From positions 37,048,194 through 37,112,193 of the forward strand of contig CP136069.1 of assembly GCA_032622095.1 (NCBI GenBank): a stretch of 64,000 bases of DNA, written 5' to 3'. A program made the position numbers and the translations under genes. Within the stretch, counting starts at the first letter, position 1; every line of letters starts with the position of its first letter. Positions 23,411 to 34,519 of this stretch are shown in pieces. Under the pieces are notes generated by a model, which searched no databases, was not told the origin of the DNA, and saw nothing but the letters and a program-made list of their open reading frames with translations. The DNA comes from Siphonodentalium dalli (lineage: Eukaryota > Mollusca > Scaphopoda > Gadilida > Siphonodentaliidae).

Positions 23411-24961
23411 CGAAATGTATATATGTGTGGGGCTCAAAATTTAGAAAAAGAGTGCAAACGTAGTAAATTTCATATACTTCAAGCATAAATTTAAATGATT
23501 TTCTGTTTTATTGAATTTATATACGCTTTTCGGTATGTGTACGAAGGATATATAGCAGCAAACCTGTTAAAGATCGGTGTTCCAAATTTCTGACCAGTTT
23601 CGTCATCCACAAATTAGTGATCTGCGATTCGGGGATTTTGCATCGAATCGAATCTCGATATAGAATCAGCTAGTGATTGACATTGTTTACCCGTGAGTAT
23701 TGTGGTGTCTCATGACAAAAAACTGGAAAATTTACTAGATACTATATAACATATGTTAATCATATGTTAACATTCGTTGGTTTTTTTTTTATTTTTTAGG
23801 AAAATCATGACAGGCAAGGGACTCTCAGTATCATGTCGGGTTTGGGATATATTGTATTGAATTTCTATCTAGCTGTGTCATGGCGAACATGACACAAGAA
23901 GTGATAGTAAGACACTTAAAGACAGTTCAATCAAAGTATCACAAACCCCATGGAATGGAGGTCACTTGTCTACATTATCTAATAAAGATAATAAAGATTT
24001 GACACAAGTGTACATGGGTACACCATTCGACTATATAACTGTTGTTAGCCGATACCAATGGCAGTTGTCTGTTAAATTGTTCATCTCACAATAGATCAAA
24101 CACCTATAACTATATACATTCACAGTAATTAGTTTCAAGGAGGGGGTCCCAGAAAACAGACACATAATTTGCATAATTCACGTCTATTCTGAACGGCTTA
24201 CGTTCAAAATTACCTACTTTGTCAGACTTGGCAAACCTGTGCTTCAATTTGTTTGATTTCATGCCATCTTGAGTAATTTGGTCATTAAACACCTTAGTGT
24301 GACACTTTTAAGAGAGATCGAAATATATCACATTTTGTATCAAAGATAGTTACATTTTACTTGAAAAATTAGTTCAAACCTGAGAAGAGATTTTTTGCCG
24401 ATATTTATGTCAAGTTTGTGAGAGTAAAATACAATAATTCTAGTAATGTCTTTGTAACAATTACGCAATGTGCCTTAGACGTGATAGTATACAGTGTATA
24501 GAAGGCAAAATAATCAATTGTATTGATCAACCACACATTGTAAGCGATGCCATGGCACACTAGTGCAATATCTACTATTTTCAATATTTTGGCCGCCATC
24601 TTGGTGACCATTTCGAGCCAAAGTAACAACGTTTGTTCCTATAAGTTGGAATATCTATGATAATGGTATGCCTCACTTACAGTCCACATTTCTGCTCATG
24701 TCTTGTTGAAATAAGCCAAAGTAACAACTTTTGTTCCTATGAGTTGGAATATCTATGCTAATGGTATGCCTCATTTACATTCCACAGCTCTGCTCATTCC
24801 TTGTTGAATTATGACTAAAAACCCAATTGTGATATTTTTGTTAAATTTTATACCCTATTCTGTAAAATCTAAATTTTGTGGGATCGGAAGGGCCTAGCTT
24901 ATATCATTTCCCCAATGATCAATCAACACAAAAATAAGGTCGCAATCCTCAACCAGTTTCC

Positions 24962-25720
24962 GGTGAAATACTCCTATATGAAATGAACTTTTACGGCATA
25001 CGCGGTATTGCTCTCAACTGTTTTAGTAGCTACCTGAAAACAAGAAGTCAATGTGTTGAATATGGGAATAATGACTCTCCTCACAGGACGACAACGTGTG
25101 GTGTACAACAATGCTTTATTCTTGGGCCGATAATGTTTTTATTGTATGCAAATCGACGTCAATGAAAACTCTGTCACTCACAGATGATACAACTCTTTAT
25201 ATGCCTGATTGCAATATCAAACGACTTAAACGTACAGCAAAGGACGACCTCACAATTATATCAGTGGTGTTGCCGTAATAAACTGAAAATAAACATCGAG
25301 AACTACCGAGATATAATGATGCACCACCCCCCCCCCCCTGACAACGAACATAAATCAAATCAAATGAAAATATCTTTAAATGGAATAGACCTCATTCGAG
25401 TTGGCGACTGCAATGTGGAGAATTCTGTAAATTTTATAGGTGTGAAAATAGACGAAAACTGTTTGAATAGGGTGAAACATCTACTAACAACCAAATCTTT
25501 AAAATCGTTGTACTTCGCGTTAATTCACAGTCACTTAATATATGCAATCCAAATATAGGGCCATTCGAAAAGTACAGGCCAAATAACCACCTTACAAAAG
25601 CGTGCAATGATGGTCATATGTAGGAAAATATATAATAGTCACACAACCCACTCTTTATATCCGAACATATTTAGAAATTCGATGATTTATAACGGTTACA
25701 TGTATCGCTATTCGTGCACG
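24962..25720 (+). pseudogene. LINE reverse transcriptase remnant
   Basis: The frames give FYGIRGIALNCFSSYL, then motif B as CGVQQCFILGPIMFLLY (normal form GVPQGSILGP, with the Pro and Gly changed), then motif C as LTDDTTLYMP in another frame, then CCRNKLKINIEN and a thumb-like TLQKRAM segment near 25590. Frameshifts separate each part and a poly-C run interrupts at 25327. It lies on the opposite strand from the Penelope remnant, indicating independent insertion. Confidence 0.7.
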
Positions 25721-26311
25721 ATTGGCACTATGATAGGCTACCAACTTCATTTATGAATTATTTTTGAAACGTCAAAAACAAAACCAGACAATATGGTCAA
25801 TTAATATCACAAACTCCGAAAAATAATGAATACACTAAAAAGGCTATCTTCCATTATCAACTGATAGTTAATTGCGCCAACCCATGACGTTCTAACTGTA
25901 GAAACACCAATTCATCTCACGATACTATATAAGACCCATAGCGTGTGATTACCAGGTCAGATACACAATGTACTTTTTTCAGATATATCTTTCAGATAAA
26001 TAAAAACATCATATCATCGGAGTCACTTTAAGAAAAATATCGAGTCATGTGACCAAGTAACGCTATCGACGCATACACTTGTTATATATATATACAGTCC
26101 GAATTAAACAGAGTTTGAAAAGATACATATGGTTTTAGTATTGATTTAAGAGAAAGAGTTCCCCTACCTCTAATAAGGATTGTATCGCAAAATATCTCAG
26201 TAGTTTGTTTGAAAATCGCTATAAAATGAAAAATCCTGAAGCCCGAGCGGCAAAGAAGCAATAAAATGTGTGAAATACATCCGCCTATCGGACAAACAAG
26301 GTAAATGTTGT

Positions 26312-27182
26312 CTAACCACTTCCCGTACAAGCGATTGGCAGTCGCTTCATCCCAGTGAACATTCTCAGATTTAGGATTTTTTTAAACGCACGTGTTGAAA
26401 AGATGAGAGGGTGCTTTCGGAAGTATTGTAATTTGGGCCTTTTTCTGACCGAAAATACACGACTAATTCCGTCTATTGTGCGTTTGTGGTCTGGCAGAAG
26501 TTCCTTAGAATAGTTGAGCTCCGTGAAATAAATTTGTGATTTGGCAAATGCTTTTTTGATTGCGCTCAAAATGTTGCTGACACTATGTGACATGGATGAG
26601 CAATGTTCTCTGCGGTCGCAAATAACAATATTCAAAATGATTTGTTCGGGATGGGACACGCCCTTGTAGTTTGAAGCCATAAACCGACAGCCGTGAAGTT
26701 TAGCACATGGGTAACATTCAATCTCGATGTCAGAGTTACAGTCCAGGTTTATGCACGAAAGGTTGGAGGCGCCCCATAGACGTATATATCCCCCTCGTTA
26801 CATTGTACAACGTCCAATTTTGTTTGGGTCCTTGGTGCCGAAATTTCCAAAATTTTGATGAAGTTACATTATAATTATGTGTTTGATTCCCCCGAGGTAA
26901 TTTCTCACCCGAGGGTTGTGTATGAGATGATATTGGTGATGTGATATCATTTGCAGCCAGTGAAGATGGGCTGGTTGTTACATCTGGTCGTTTGTTCACT
27001 ACATGCGGGATATGTGATTGTCGTTGCCGCTTCCCCGCAGTAGATCGTAACGGCGTCCCCATGACCTCGTTAGCTACACTGGCGGGCACTATCAGTGGGT
27101 TGCACGTGACTTTGGCTAAAACTGCTCGAATGTGAGGAGAGTCGTTGACGTGAGTTTTTGCTTGTAGTTCTTGCGCCCCCAT
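26312..27182 (-). pseudogene. Retroelement ORF remnant with SGNH-hydrolase-like segment
   Basis: Two minus-strand frames meet near 26740. The upstream one (from 27182) is Ser/Thr/Pro-rich with no domain. Near the junction an ASNLSCINLD stretch resembles SGNH block I, followed by IEIECYPCAKL and EQIILNIVICDRREH, which resembles the block around the G-I-N-(N/D)-R segment of retroelement-encoded esterases. The catalytic GDS serine context appears altered and a frameshift separates the parts. It could be the ORF1 portion of the element whose reverse transcriptase remnant lies at 21.6-22.7 kb on the same strand. This is an inference. Confidence 0.4.
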
Positions 27183-28390
27183 TTGTTTTATGGTTTATGG
27201 CAATTATGCCAAAGGGGATGTCAGGAATGATAACTTATTGGCAAGGTCCGCAAGCACCACACCGACACACCGAGCAGGCAGATAAAAACCCGCGTGATGC
27301 ATCGACTGGTAACCGGAAGGCGTGAACCCACGGCTATCTAAAAGTCAACAAAAACAGTTAGGATAGTAGAACGGTTGATTATTCATCGGTTATGTGAAGT
27401 TTTAATTATGCGATAATAGTATAAGGCATATACATGTATATATTGAGTATACAGAGAAGTTACACACCCATAGTTACACAAATATAGATAAAGGTCATCG
27501 TAGCATGCATTGGATGAGTATATATACCTGTAGTTCCCGATAAATATAGTTAAAGGTCATCGTAGTGTGCATTGGATGAGAATATATACATGTAGCTCCC
27601 GATAAATATAGTTAAAGGTCATCGTAGTATATTAGATGTATGGATATTGTTTGCAAATTCCCAAATATATGTTTATGACGTATATTACCACATTTCCATC
27701 CATAGTTATGATGCATAGTAACCCTCCCCATTTATGTATGATGTATACGACGCACATCTTACAGTTATAATGTATATCACTCCTTTCCCATTTCATAGTT
27801 AAGTTCTATGCCAACATGTTAACGTGTATGTCAGATATGATAATTTGGGCAAACTATATATAGTTGAAGGTTATCGTCTCTTATTGGACGAGCAGTTACT
27901 CATAATATCGTTAAGGGTTATCGTTGCCCATAGGATGAAAATTGTTAGTAAATTCATAAATATATGGATAGAGTTAAATGGTTTCCATAGATGCATACAT
28001 ACAGCAACAGTTTATCGCTGTCAGATATTATATATTTTGATTTTATAAACCTTATTATAAATAGCACACCTTTTCTGGTGGTATGTTTATGTATATGTTT
28101 ATTGTTATGCAGTGTTTGACTATCAGTATATCCTGATGGTTTTGGAGGAAAAATAATTAACCAATTTTGGAAAATGTTTACTAAGACCATGTCCAAAAGA
28201 TAGCATTTAAAAAGTTGGGATCGAAAAAACTATACCAGCAAAGAGTTCTCAAGAGCGTAACTCTGAAATAACAGACATCAAATACAGCCTGTTTGTGTGA
28301 TAGGTTTCGGCCCTTAACGCTCGAATGTGAGGAGAGTGGTTGACGTGAGTTTTTGCTTGTAGTTCTTGCGCCCCGTAGTTCTTGCGCCCC
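27124..28390 (+). repeat. 56-bp direct repeat pair flanking 1.1 kb
   Basis: GCTCGAATGTGAGGAGAGT... at 27124-27179 recurs almost exactly at 28319-28374, where the last 16 bp (GTAGTTCTTGCGCCCC) are further duplicated to 28390. The enclosed 1.1 kb holds a 62-bp minisatellite but no gene. A duplication or an unequal-exchange scar is the simplest explanation. Confidence 0.75.
27479..27640 (+). repeat. 62-bp tandem repeat, about 2.6 copies
   Basis: AAAGGTCATCGTAG occurs at about 27490, 27552 and 27614, with GCATTGGATGAG and TATATACMTGTAG between. More divergent relatives (AAGGTTATCGT) follow at 27868 and 27914. Confidence 0.8.
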
Positions 28391-28469
28391 AATTTGGTAG
28401 CAATGGATTTGGCATGAGCAAAGTTTTAGTCACCGGTGCTTCAGGCAGTGGCAACATTGACCTTTATCG

Positions 28470-30345
28470 ATTGAATTTAAGGGTAGGAGTGTTTCTATTG
28501 GGTTTTAGGGGCGGGCCACCCACCAAGGCCGCCAAATCGGCCGAAATCCTTACCACCTCCCCGTTTTTGAAAATGGTCTATACCCTAATTTTACCCCCGC
28601 GGGTTGGTACCCCTAGGGTGATGGGTGGGGGTAGTGGTGTTTCTATTGGGTATTTGGGGCGGGCCAACAACCCATGCCGTCAAATCGGCTGAAATTGTTA
28701 ACGTTCTCGAAAATTGTCCATACCCCACTTCTACTCATCGGGGTGGTACCGACAGGGGTGATGGGTGAGGGCAGTGGTATTTCTTTTGTGTATTTGGGGC
28801 GAGCCAACAACCCATGCCGTCAAATCGCCGAATTCCTTACCGTTCTCGAAAATGGTCCATATCCCATATTTACCCCCTCGGGTGGTACCGCCAGGGGTGA
28901 TGGGTGGGGTAGTGTTGTTTCTATTGGGTATTTGTGGCGGGGCAACAACCGATGCTGTCAAATCGCCGAATTCCGTACCGTTCTCGAAAATGGTCCATAT
29001 TCCATTTTTACCCCCTCGGGGTGGTACCACCAGGGGTGATGGGTGGGGGTAGTGGTGTTTCTATTGGGTATTTGGGGCGGGCCAACAACCCATTCCGTCA
29101 AATCGGTGAATTACTTACCTTTCTCGAAAATGGTCCATTCCCCATTTTCACCAGGGGTGATTGGTGGGGTAGGGTGTTTCTTGCGGGTATTCTGGGCGGG
29201 ATAGCCACCCATGCCGTCAAATCGGCCTAATTCCTTACCCTTCTAGAAAATGGTCCATACCCAACATTCACCCCTCGGGGTGGTACCCCCGGTGTTGGTG
29301 GGTGTGGGTATGGTGTTTCTATGGGGTATTTGGGACGGGCCACCCACATATACTGTGAAATTTGCCGAAATATTTACCCTTCTCGAAAATGATCATACCC
29401 CATTTTCACCCCTTGGGTGGTAACCCCGCGGGTGATGGTGGGGGTGTTTATATGGGGTATTTGGGGCGGGCCAACCACCCATGCAGTCAAATCGGCCGAA
29501 ATCCTTACCGTTCTCGAAAATGATCATACCCCATTTTCACCCCCTTGGGGTGGTAACCCCCGCGGGTGACGGTGGGGGTGTTTATATGGGGTATTTGGGG
29601 CGGGCCAACCACCCATGCCGTCATATCGCCCGAAATCCTTACCGTTCTCGAAAATGATCCATACCCCATTTTCACCCCCTCGGGGTGGTACCCACTGGAG
29701 TGATGGATTGGGGATGTAGGGGTGTTCCAATGGTGTATCTACAGCGGGCCACCCACCCATGCCGTCGAATCAGCTGAAATCTTACAGTTCTCGAAAATGG
29801 TCCATATCCAAATGTCAACCCCTTGGGGTAGTATCCCCGGGGTGATGGGGGGGATGTAGGGTTGTTATAATGGATATTTGGGGCGGACCACTCACCCATG
29901 CCATCAAATCGGCCGAAATCCTTAAAGTACCGTTCTCGAAAATGGTCCATACCCCATTTTCACCCGCTCGGGTTGGTAACCCCCGTGATGTGAGGGTACG
30001 GGTTTTTCTAGGGGTAGTAGTGTGTTCTAGGGGGTATTTGGGGCAGGAGACCCACCAAGGACGTCGAATTGGTCGAAATTCTTACCGTTCTTGAAAATGG
30101 TCCATACCCCATTTTCACCCCCACGGGGAGTGGTAACGCCCGGGGTGATGGGTGTTTCTATGGGGTATTTGGGGCGGGTCAACTATGCATGATGTCAAAT
30201 CGGCCTAAATTCTTACCGCTCTCGAAAATGGTCCGTACTCCCATTTTTACCCTCCCTCATGTTGGTACCTCCCGGGTGATGGGTGGGATAGGTGTGTTTC
30301 TGGGTGGTATTGTGGGCGGCCACACACCCGTGCCGTCAAATTGAC
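28470..30345 (+). repeat. ~140-bp satellite, long array (about 13 units)
   Basis: Units span about 120-150 bp. Each has GTGTTTCTATTGGGTATTTG, GGCGGGCCACCCACC-TGCCGTCAAATCGGCC, CCTTACCGTTCTCGAAAATG, TCCATACCCCATTTTCACCC and a GGTGGTACCCC-GGGGTGATGGG block. Many ORFs on both strands are repeat translations. The array ends about 160 bp before the CTLD acceptor. Confidence 0.9.
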
Positions 30346-30505
30346 CGAAAGAGAAGTTTTGAGAATAAGGACTAGGGAATAGAAAATAAGTTCCAAATGT
30401 CATGTTCGTGCAATTTACATAAGTTGCATACAGATACTCGAATGTGTGTACAGACAAACACCACGTATGTAGACGTGTATAACGGTACATGTTTTCTTCT
30501 AACAG

Positions 30506-30723
30506 GTTCGCTGTGGATCGACGGTAGAGATGTTGACGGAACTGACATCTTTAGAACTAGTGAGGGTAGTGTGGTGCCCTGGATAGAATGGTTCCCCGGT
30601 GAACCCTCCGACGGGACAGAAAGCTGTTTGTACATCTTGTACAACTCGGGTCAATCTCGTTGGATGACGCGTGATAGCACATGCGGCCAATGGGGCTATG
30701 CCAATTTTGTGTGCGAGATGTAA
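30506..30723 (+). CDS. C-type lectin-like domain, C-terminal exon with stop
   Basis: This exon opens after acceptor TTTTCTTCTAACAG in phase 1 and runs to a TAA at 30721. It encodes SLWIDGRDVDG (the WIG-like strand), PWIEWFPGEPSDG (long-loop region), ESCLYI, RWMTRDSTCGQ and a final ANFVCEM. The layout W-x-x-G...W-x-P-x-E-P...C...W...C...FVC is the C-terminal half of a CTLD. The loop has EPS rather than the EPN or QPD of sugar-binding lectins, and the usual W-N-D calcium residues are replaced by W-M-T, so classical calcium-dependent carbohydrate binding is doubtful. The CTLD is at the protein C-terminus. It joins in phase with 20669-20860. Confidence 0.88.
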
Positions 30724-31024
30724 GGCGCGAACAGACATAATGCACCGGGCTCGTGACGTCATATGAGGTTTAGACAGGTCACTTAAAAGTTACACAATGT
30801 AGTCACCACTTTGTCCGAATGTAAAGTCGAGATAAAATTCTAGCACAACTTGAGTCTTATAGATTTAAAGGTACATATTAAGGCACTCGCAGTGGGTAAA
30901 TGTGAAAAATCATCATATTATTGTTTATATAACCATCGTTACTAAGTAAAACATGGACACACTCATGGCTATTCTTTGTTCTTATATTGATTATTAAAAT
31001 GATTTCCGATGTAATAACCGATGT

Positions 31025-31390
31025 TACAGTGGAATTAACGGAAAAAAACAATTAGTCCAATAAGATACCAAAATTTAATCAAAACACTATGGTAAACATT
31101 GGAAAAGGTCAAAGCATTGAAAACAATTATGAAATTTATATTTAGGCTGCAATAATTGGACTTATTACAACAATTGGACTTGTGTTTGTTGACTATTCAC
31201 TGTAACAGTTTTGCTTACATAACAATGATTTCAACACGTAACATTTCATATGGGAGAACTATCAATAATGAATATAAGAAGACCGTTTACCTATTTATCC
31301 ATGTTCGTCTTAATGGTGATGCTTTTCCAGTCAGTTATACAGTTTCCACATTTACCAACTGCGAGTGCCTTCGGTCGACTTAAAATAAAA
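31025..31390 (+). repeat. Dispersed repeat, copy B (partner at 18455-18850)
   Basis: Same-orientation diverged copy of the segment that follows the FN3 exon. It starts about 300 bp after the CTLD stop codon and could overlap the 3' untranslated region; an AATAAA-like AAAATAAAATC lies at about 31383. Confidence 0.6.
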
Positions 31391-31439
31391 TCTTACCTAC
31401 TTAATTACATGTACTTACTATAGCAGATTTCATATATTT

Positions 31440-31690
31440 CAGATTAAAATTGAGTGCGTCCCCGCGTTAACAGCAAACAAATGAAAACACCATTCTGCGA
31501 CACAGTCTCTCCAAGGACGTGGCGTCAGGGAGTTTTGGGGTGTCTTACTTTGGTCAACATTTTCAGCAGTTGGAAATTTCAAACAAGACAAAACATTAGT
31601 TGGGAATTTAACATCGACAAAACGTTGAAATTGTTCTTGTAGTTTGATTTTCCAATAAGTTATTAGTGGGAAATGTGTTGTTTTTAGACA
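31440..31690. repeat. Diverged fragment related to the 2707/12931 MITE family
   Basis: CAGCAGTTGGAAATTTC, TTGAAATTGTTCT, TTTCCAA-AAGT and GTTTTTAGAC follow in the same order as in MITE copy 2 near 13267-13375. No terminal repeats are retained. 31700-32790 then shows no recognisable gene or repeat. Confidence 0.45.
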
Positions 31691-32793
31691 TCATTTAGGG
31701 GGGGCGGAAAACATTTCAGGCACGTATGCTGATTTTTACTTTCGACCCTTGTTGGGACACACCCACCCCCGCGTCCAAATTTTTTTTCTGTTTTCGGCAG
31801 GTTTTTCCGACCATTTTTGGACACCAACCCCCCATTTAACACTAACACAGAGATTTGCGGGGGGAATTCACTGTAAACACCTGTATATGAATTTATGTGC
31901 ATACTATTTGTCATGGATGTTAACATTGACACATAAATAGGAACGAGTCATTTTGAGGTCATTCGGCCAAAAAAAAACATGGCTGCCAGCGGCCATCTTG
32001 GATTTCAAAATTTGCAACTAAATACAACACGATAACTGCCTGCAGTCAGTTTAGCAGTTAGAATAACATTATTTATCTTATTCTAAGGTGTTTTAAGCCA
32101 AACTCATTGCAAAAACAGTCAAAAAGACTTGCAGAAAAAATAAATTTGAGTTGCGGAAACAAAAATATGTCTCATCGACCACCCACCCACCCCGGCACAT
32201 TTGCATATTTTCCTACTTTCGGTAAAAAATTTGGACGAACGTTAGTAACTGTCCGGTTCTTGGAAAGCTTGATGCCAGTCTATATTTTATAATTTTTACT
32301 TTATCACGATTAAATATTAAGTTTTAATAAATTTAAGAAAAACAAATCATTGTCTGAGATAGACCACTAGATGTGGTGAGGTATCAGTTTGTGGAAATCA
32401 GAGCTCACGCATGGGGTGCAAATGGAATTACATAAACATATGAGTTTGGTCTCATTTAGGGTGCAGTTGAAATTTTCAAAGTGGACACCACCCAAACGGA
32501 GACCATCTAGCCACGTCCCTGCGTATCTGTAGATATATCTTCGTGTAAATTCCAGTGAGAATATTATAATTGATATGACCAAGAGCAACCATTTGATAAC
32601 CCATATGTTGAAATTAATATAATTCCATGATGCATGTTAGTAATTCCATGTAAACTATTCAGGAATATCAATTTTATGCATGGAAAACACGTGCATCTGT
32701 GTCAATAAAGTATGTCATAGGAGAGGCGGCATTGGTTGGACCTTGCTTTTTGTTAGCATCTGTTCGGTGGATATCATTAGATTTGGAATGAGT

Positions 32794-33183
32794 TTAACCC
32801 TTTACCCAACAGAACGGCCTGTGCCAATGCATTATCTTATACATGCGAGTCAACCATAGGTCGCCTCGCATATATAAGAGAATGCATTGGCTTAACACAT
32901 ATTAAAAATGATAAAATGTAGAAAAATATTATAAAAATTGTTTAAAAAAGATTTTTTTTCGGCCAATGCATTCTCTTATATATACGGGGCGACCTATGGT
33001 CGGCTCGCATATATAAGAGAATGCATTGGCACAGGGCATAACTGTAACCATCACAATGTGGTCAATGAGCCGGTTCCAATGATATCCATATTTGTATGGT
33101 TCTATTGAGACAGACCGAAGATATTTTAGGCTGTTGAAGCTTTATTTGGGCGTTTTTGGCCGTTTTGTTGGGTAAAGGGTTAA
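32794..33183. mobile_element. piggyBac-like MITE with paired 69-bp hairpins
   Basis: TTAA target sites flank ends reading CCCTTTACCCAACAGAA and, inverted on the right, CCCTTTACCCAACAAAA. TTAA sites and CCC-initial ends are typical of piggyBac elements. Inside, hairpin 1 (32823-32891) and hairpin 2 (32962-33030) are each near-perfect palindromes starting GCCAATGCATT and ending AATGCATTGGC, separated by AT-rich DNA. No coding capacity. Confidence 0.8.
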
Positions 33184-33527
33184 CAAATAAGACACTCCCG
33201 TCTAGGCGTACAATACTGATATTGACTTGGTCATCAAGACAGTGGTTGCCATCACGCAGATAAAACCAAACGCAACTGAGTGTGTCCTGCTTTGTCCGTG
33301 CTGACCTGCTTTGTCCGTGCTGACCAGGAATATTGGTTATTCTCGGAGTGGACCATGCATCCTCATACTCGAGCCCTGGGTATCCCTCCGCCTCCAGCCT
33401 CCTGCATTCAACATCTTCTTAATATAATCGAGCCCTGTAATCTGCCCCAACGTCTCCGCCCTCATTCTCGATCCTCCATCAGCCTGCCTCATATTCGTAT
33501 TCGAGCCCTGTGCATTATGTCGGTCGC

Positions 33528-33753
33528 GTGTGACAGCGAGAGCGAGAGCGAGAGAGCGAGAGAGCGCGAGAGCGAGAGAGCGAGCGAGAGAGCGAGAGCG
33601 AGAGAGCGCGAGAGAGAGCGAGAGAGAGCGCGAGAGAGAGCGCGAGCGAGCGCGAGAGAGAGCGCGAGCGCGAGCGAGAGAGCGAGAGAGAGAGAGAGGG
33701 AGAGGGAGGGAGAGGGAGAGGGAGAGAGAGGGAGAGAGAGGGAGGGAGGGGGA
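33528..33753 (+). repeat. Low-complexity (GAGC/GA)n purine tract
   Basis: Almost uninterrupted GAGAGCGAGAGC then GAGAGGGAGGG sequence, about 225 bp. Arg/Glu/Ser-rich ORFs on both strands are artefacts of this composition. Nothing else is recognised between 33184 and 34464 except AT-rich spacer. Confidence 0.95.
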
Positions 33754-34519
33754 GCGTATGAAGTATGAACATAAATTTGACTGCATCATTAGTCATAGTA
33801 TAATAACAACGTGTGACATACTGATGCGCGGCCATTCCGTAATCATTATTTTGTCATTGTTCGATCTATTGACTTATATTTACAGTAATTTATAAATCTT
33901 TTCTGAACTATGAATAGTGTTGTATTAATAATTTCATAAGTCAAAATTATAGGTGTCTTATTTTAAAAGTATTTCTAAAAACTACATTAAATTTATCTGT
34001 AACTGAATACTTATATGAAAATGACAAAAACTGGAAACAAATATTGTGATTTTGTTTGCACTCATTGTTGTATAGGTGCAAGTGGATTCACTTTGTTATG
34101 AATCAAGACAACTTAAAGATAGTGTATCTCTTCTGAGCCACAATTAAAACAACAACAACATTGTTTGTTGTAAAACCGATTTCAGGACTACACACAGGTT
34201 TTTTCCTAAATAAAATACATCTATATATAAAACTAACACTTGATGTATTATCTGCCTATAAAACAGCTGTATAAAGACATACTAAAGTGGGCTATTTCTG
34301 ATGCAGCCGGACATGGTTTGCGGTAAAATATCTTATTTGCCTTGATTGAAGATGATAACTAGATTGCTCCAGGCTCTTGATTGGTTCCCAAAGTTTTTGC
34401 GAGATTTTTTTTTCTAAAAATAATCCATTTTACTATCCCTGGATTATTTGAGAAATATTTAGATAGATTCCGAAGCAGCGTGAATTTAGTTACTTATTCC
34501 TTATTCCTTATTCCTTATT

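Larger units (their letters stand above)
20861..30505 (+). other. 9.6 kb intron inside the CTLD, packed with repeats
   Basis: Donor GTAAGT at 20861 and acceptor TTTTCTTCTAACAG ending at 30505 bracket this region, and both are phase 1. It holds the ~140-bp satellite near both ends, a Penelope-like reverse transcriptase remnant, a LINE remnant, an SGNH-like ORF remnant and two minisatellites. 25720-26310 and 27640-28318 hold nothing else I recognise. Confidence 0.7.

Noticed and set aside
28366-30344. Overlapping Gly/Pro-rich ORFs on both strands
   Set aside because: Repeat translations of the ~140-bp satellite.
33280-33895. Arg/Glu/Ser-rich ORFs on both strands
   Set aside because: They are translations of the GAGC/GA simple repeat; overlapping frames on both strands are all open.
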